A stretch of DNA of 64,000 nucleotides from assembly GCA_020628165.1 (NCBI GenBank), contig JAHDFM010000012.1, positions 27,012-91,011 on the forward strand. Direction: 5' to 3'. This document shows positions 61,526-64,000 of the stretch, in pieces; within the stretch, counting starts at the first letter, position 1, and each line of letters opens with the position of its first letter. This DNA is from Bdellovibrionales bacterium (lineage in GTDB: Bacteria; Bdellovibrionota; Bdellovibrionia; Bdellovibrionales; UBA1609). Position numbers and translations under genes: made by a program. Below the pieces are notes generated by a model. That model did no database searches. It worked only from the letters and a program-made list of their open reading frames with translations, and had not been told where the DNA came from.

Positions 61526-62173
61526 ATGAAAAAAATAGCTATTGTATTATCAGGATGTGGATTTTTAGACGGCGCTGAGATCACAGAATCAGTCAGTACT
61601 TTGATTGCTCTAGACCAAAAAGGATGTGAATACACAGTGTTTGCTCCGAACACAAAACTCAGCACTGTCAACCATCAAACACAAGACTCTGAGAGTGAAC
61701 GCAATGTATTAGCTGAAGCCGCTCGCATCAGTCGCGGCAATGTTCACGATATCACAGATCTAAACCCAGACAATTTTGACGGCATCGCCTTCCCAGGTGG
61801 TTTTGGTGTTGCTAAAAACTTATGTGACTGGGCCAGCAAAGGTTCACAATGTGATGTAAACACAGCAGTCGCCAAAACAATACAAAGCTTTCACTCAAAT
61901 TCAAAACCAATTCTCGCTATTTGCATAGCTCCAGCCTTGATCGCAAAAGTTTTAGGTGAACACGGTGTGACCGTAACTATCGGTAACGATGTCGAAACAG
62001 CGAGTGAGATAGAAAAAACTGGTGCAAAGCACGAAAACTGCAACGTCGATGATTTTATCACAGACCGCCTCAACAAAGTGATCACCACTCCAGCCTATAT
62101 GTACGACACAACACCAGCAAAAGTATTCAAAGGAATCACATTAGCTGTGAATGAATTTTTTGAAATGGCATAA
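61526..62173 (+). CDS. elbB: ElbB/DJ-1-family glyoxalase-like protein
   Basis: A 215-residue class I glutamine-amidotransferase-fold protein, length equal to E. coli ElbB (217). IAIVLSGCGFLDGAEITES at the start, EAARISRGNV, FPGGFGVAKNLCDWA, and nucleophile-elbow PILAICIAPALIAKV (Cys in AICIAP). ElbB has glyoxalase activity and is linked to isoprenoid synthesis in E. coli. 28 nt after the lipoprotein gene. Convergent with the enoyl-CoA hydratase across a structured inverted repeat. Confidence 0.93.
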   Translation: MKKIAIVLSGCGFLDGAEITESVSTLIALDQKGCEYTVFAPNTKLSTVNHQTQDSESERNVLAEAARISRGNVHDITDLNPDNFDGIAFPGGFGVAKNLCDWASKGSQCDVNTAVAKTIQSFHSNSKPILAICIAPALIAKVLGEHGVTVTIGNDVETASEIEKTGAKHENCNVDDFITDRLNKVITTPAYMYDTTPAKVFKGITLAVNEFFEMA

Positions 62174-62249
62174 AGTAAACATATTAACGTTAAAAATTGT
62201 CGGAAGTTCTGCCAGACGGAAATAAATTTATTCATAAAATTTCCCGATT

Positions 62250-62375
62250 TATTTTTCCCATATCTAAGAAATGTTTTCCACGCGCAGTTCGACGGGTGCG
62301 ATGCTCGCCAAGGGCGAGCGGCGCTGCCCGTTGCTGTCTGAGCATGGAAAATATTTCTTAGATATGGGAAAAATA
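62250..62375. repeat. 126-bp element with 31-bp inverted terminal arms
   Basis: Arms 62250-62280 and 62345-62375 match as inverted repeats over 31 nt with one mismatch (a G-U in one RNA strand). The 64-nt interior is GC-rich against the AT-rich surroundings and contains GCTCGCC / GGCGAGC (7-bp) and ACGGG / CCCGT pairings. No ORF. Could be a bidirectional terminator, a structured RNA or a MITE-like element; no clear target duplication flanks it. Confidence 0.85.
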
Positions 62376-62389
62376 CGCAAACCCCAATT

Positions 62390-63103
62390 TTAAGACATAA
62401 ATTTAGCGAGCTTCGCTTTATGATCTTCGTTAAACCAAGTCTTAGCAAAAACTTCAGATTCGTTTTCGTAGTATTCAGCTGATTTAAATTCCGACAAAGT
62501 CACCTGAGGTAAACGAGTTTGCTTGTTTAACCACTCTCTCCCTTCATTGAGTAAGAACTCACTTTCATAGACCGAGTCTATAAGACCTAATGACTTGGCT
62601 CTGTAGCAATCAAAGAGCTCAGTGGTTAAATAAAATTTTTTAATATCAGACTTTAACATTCTACTAGTGAGCCTTCTTGCCCCTCCCCAACCAAATGTCA
62701 AAGCAATCTTTCTTTGCCAGAAAGAAAACATACTTTTTGGTGAAGCTATGATGTGATCAAAACACGACAGCAGCTCAACACCACCACCTATGCACAGACC
62801 ATCAACTAAAGCTACGGTCGCAACTGGCAAAGCTGCTAATGCGTTTAGATTTTTTGTCATTCTTTGATTAGCAGCAATTCCAGGTTGTGCATCAGATGAA
62901 CGGTAATAATATTCTAAGTCTCCACCAGAGCAGAAAACACCATCATTACTTGAATAGAATAGGACACCTTTTAGATCTGTACACTTGTTGATTCCATTAA
63001 GGAGCACATCGCTGGCATCTGGACTGAAACTATTTTTTTTTGAATTTTTAAAGCAGACTTCTAAAATTTTTTGATCATTTAAATTAAATTCTAACTCGTT
63101 CAC
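62390..63103 (-). CDS. Enoyl-CoA hydratase/isomerase family protein
   Basis: A 237-residue crotonase-fold protein with GTG start (63103) overlapping the upstream stop (GTGA). Oxyanion-hole segments GVFCSGGDLEYYY and LVDGLCIGGGVELLSCFDHIIAS are intact. The catalytic Glu pair is not clear: FGWGGARRL stands where P..GG.qrL is expected. The C-terminal trimerisation helix is present. It may be hydratase, isomerase or hydrolase. Ends beside the 126-bp structured element. Confidence 0.87.
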   Translation of the reverse strand: MNELEFNLNDQKILEVCFKNSKKNSFSPDASDVLLNGINKCTDLKGVLFYSSNDGVFCSGGDLEYYYRSSDAQPGIAANQRMTKNLNALAALPVATVALVDGLCIGGGVELLSCFDHIIASPKSMFSFWQRKIALTFGWGGARRLTSRMLKSDIKKFYLTTELFDCYRAKSLGLIDSVYESEFLLNEGREWLNKQTRLPQVTLSEFKSAEYYENESEVFAKTWFNEDHKAKLAKFMS

Positions 63104-63768
63104 GCAGTCATTATTTCACCCTGATTTAAAAACTTCAAGCCAAAGGAAAAGTTTTTAACTTCATTCTCATTTAAGTTTTTAACCCAAATGATTTTGGCAT
63201 TGAGCGCTTTACGTTCAGAGTCTTCATTGTGCACATTCAAGCGAACTAAGGTACCTATGGATAAGTGATGATCATCTTCTAAGATGATGTATGCCCCACC
63301 CATTGACAAATTTTTAACTGAACCTATGAATGTATCGCCATCATCTAGTTTTTCGATTTCAGCGCACTGATCAGTTTTGAATCTTTTAAATTTTTGTTCT
63401 GGCAACTGTTTAACCAACATCAATTTGTTAATAAAACCCCTCACTTGCTCTTGTGAAACTGGTTTTGGCATAAAGTGAACTCGCTTTTTAGAGGTGACTA
63501 AATTGCTAGTAAATTCGTTGTTATTGCCAAGAATTAGGATCGGAACATGAGGAACGTTGTCGGTGATACTTTGTAAATGTTCAAATTCAAGAGGAGTGAT
63601 GTCATCAAAGTTAATGATGCATGCATGAAAAGTTTCATTGTGAATTAATTCATTCACTTTGCTCATATCAGTTTCGTAGGTCAATTTGTGGGTGGTATTA
63701 TCAGAGAACTCGTTCAATAAATGTTCACCAAAATTACACGCTATGGAACCGATCAATATCTTCTTCAT
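63100..63768 (-). CDS. Receiver-like plus PilZ domain protein
   Basis: A 222-residue two-domain protein. N-terminal ~110 residues have CheY-like topology: candidate phospho-Asp in HACIINFDDITP and the conserved Lys-Pro in VHFMPKPVS; but the acidic pocket (D-D) near the start is missing (ILIGSIACNF). C-terminal PilZ domain (~125-215): RFKTDQC (weak RxxxR), VKNLSMGGAYI ([DN]xSxxG) and FGLKFLN. Likely a c-di-GMP-responsive output. Its stop overlaps the GTG of the enoyl-CoA hydratase gene. Confidence 0.83.
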   Translation of the reverse strand: MKKILIGSIACNFGEHLLNEFSDNTTHKLTYETDMSKVNELIHNETFHACIINFDDITPLEFEHLQSITDNVPHVPILILGNNNEFTSNLVTSKKRVHFMPKPVSQEQVRGFINKLMLVKQLPEQKFKRFKTDQCAEIEKLDDGDTFIGSVKNLSMGGAYIILEDDHHLSIGTLVRLNVHNEDSERKALNAKIIWVKNLNENEVKNFSFGLKFLNQGEIMTA

Positions 63769-63877
63769 GACTATTTATCGGCATTTTCAGTAAGTTCTTC
63801 AGTCTACTGCCGAAGATAATGAACATTGTAAGTGTGATTGGCTGGATTTAGACCTTCGTATAGGCTACCAAATAAAA

Positions 63878-63902
63878 AAAGCCGTGCTTAGAACACGGCT
63901 TT
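63878..63902 (-). terminator. Intrinsic terminator of the gene at the right edge
   Basis: A 9-bp stem (AAAGCCGTG / CACGGCTTT), 7-nt loop; T7 on the minus strand and TTTTAT on the plus strand. Confidence 0.85.
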
Positions 63903-63929
63903 TATAAATTCCTAAATTAGAAACTTCTA

Positions 63930-64000
63930 CTATCTACTAGCAATTGGTTGCCATTTTAGGCCTGATTTTCCAGTCCACTCTCCGCGTGGGCGGTAGATTC
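63930..64000 (-). CDS. C-terminal end of a minus-strand gene (partial)
   Basis: The last 22 codons of an open frame that enters from the right edge, ending TAG at 63930-63932: ...IYRPRGEWTGKSGLKWQPIA then SR. It is the most protein-like of three minus frames (Trp/Lys/Arg mix) and is followed at ~30 nt by a terminator in the right orientation. Too short to name. Another minus frame ends at TAG/TAA within the same stretch, so this is tentative. Confidence 0.4.
   Translation of the reverse strand, partial: IYRPRGEWTGKSGLKWQPIASR

Overview
The window looks like core chromosome from an AT-rich Gram-negative bacterium with an outer membrane, many exported lipoproteins and many secreted hydrolases. 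Gene content points to a delta-type lineage, most likely Bdellovibrionota (Bdellovibrio/Bacteriovorax-like). The reasons are an MglA polarity GTPase behind recR, lone PilZ proteins, two subtilases, an M28 aminopeptidase, a very large exported metzincin-like protease, OmpA-type proteins and OM barrels. That placement is inference from gene content, not from a search. GC was judged by eye and not counted.

Layout. 1-4.4 kb: subtilisin-like lipoprotein running off the left edge, an OmpA-domain protein, a HIT hydrolase and a second subtilase. 4.4-10.9 kb: fatty-acid/sterol hydroxylase pair, a TM_helix-repeat channel-like protein, purT, a CPA2 antiporter and a SUI1/YciH protein. 11.1-14.6 kb: a run of small exported proteins (YceI, DUF1684 lipoprotein, unknowns). 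14.7-25.1 kb: lipocalin with ABC-F ATPase, Kbp (BON-LysM), photolyase, YhiN-type flavoprotein, AlkD-like protein, Gre-like factor, HiPIP, MFS transporter and a YgjP-type metallopeptidase. 25.3-30.4 kb: SRP RNA-dnaX-ybaB-recR-mglA, then nadA. 30.5-44.2 kb: an exported FAD protein, PilZ-like protein, a three-gene surface module (OM barrel, ~1567-aa metzincin-like lipoprotein, acidic coiled-coil protein), M28 aminopeptidase, GNAT and a PLA2-like secreted protein. 44.4-50.4 kb: a small membrane-protein operon, a hairpin-rich spacer, tRNA(CAU) and the macromolecular-synthesis operon rpsU-yqeY-dnaG-rpoD. 50.6-64 kb: tadA, outer-membrane proteins, MscS, a doxX-thiB-thiP-thiQ operon, GNAT plus lipoprotein, elbB, enoyl-CoA hydratase and a receiver-PilZ protein, then the tail of a gene running off the right edge.

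How it fits together. Housekeeping blocks (SRP RNA/dnaX/recR; rpsU/dnaG/rpoD) keep widely conserved gene order. Between them sit envelope and secretion genes suited to degrading external protein and lipid. The best candidate for an undescribed system is the operon at 41144-34254, which looks like a surface-anchored protease with its own barrel and an exported coiled-coil partner. Other unusual signals are a homopolymer-slippage site in dnaX that would give a gamma-like product, a semiSWEET-like gene whose only plausible start is ATA, two intrinsic terminators whose T-tracts abut the next start codon, a dispersed REP-like palindrome family including one REPIN-like pair, and a 126-bp element with 31-bp inverted arms.

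No CRISPR array, transposase, integrase or phage gene was seen.
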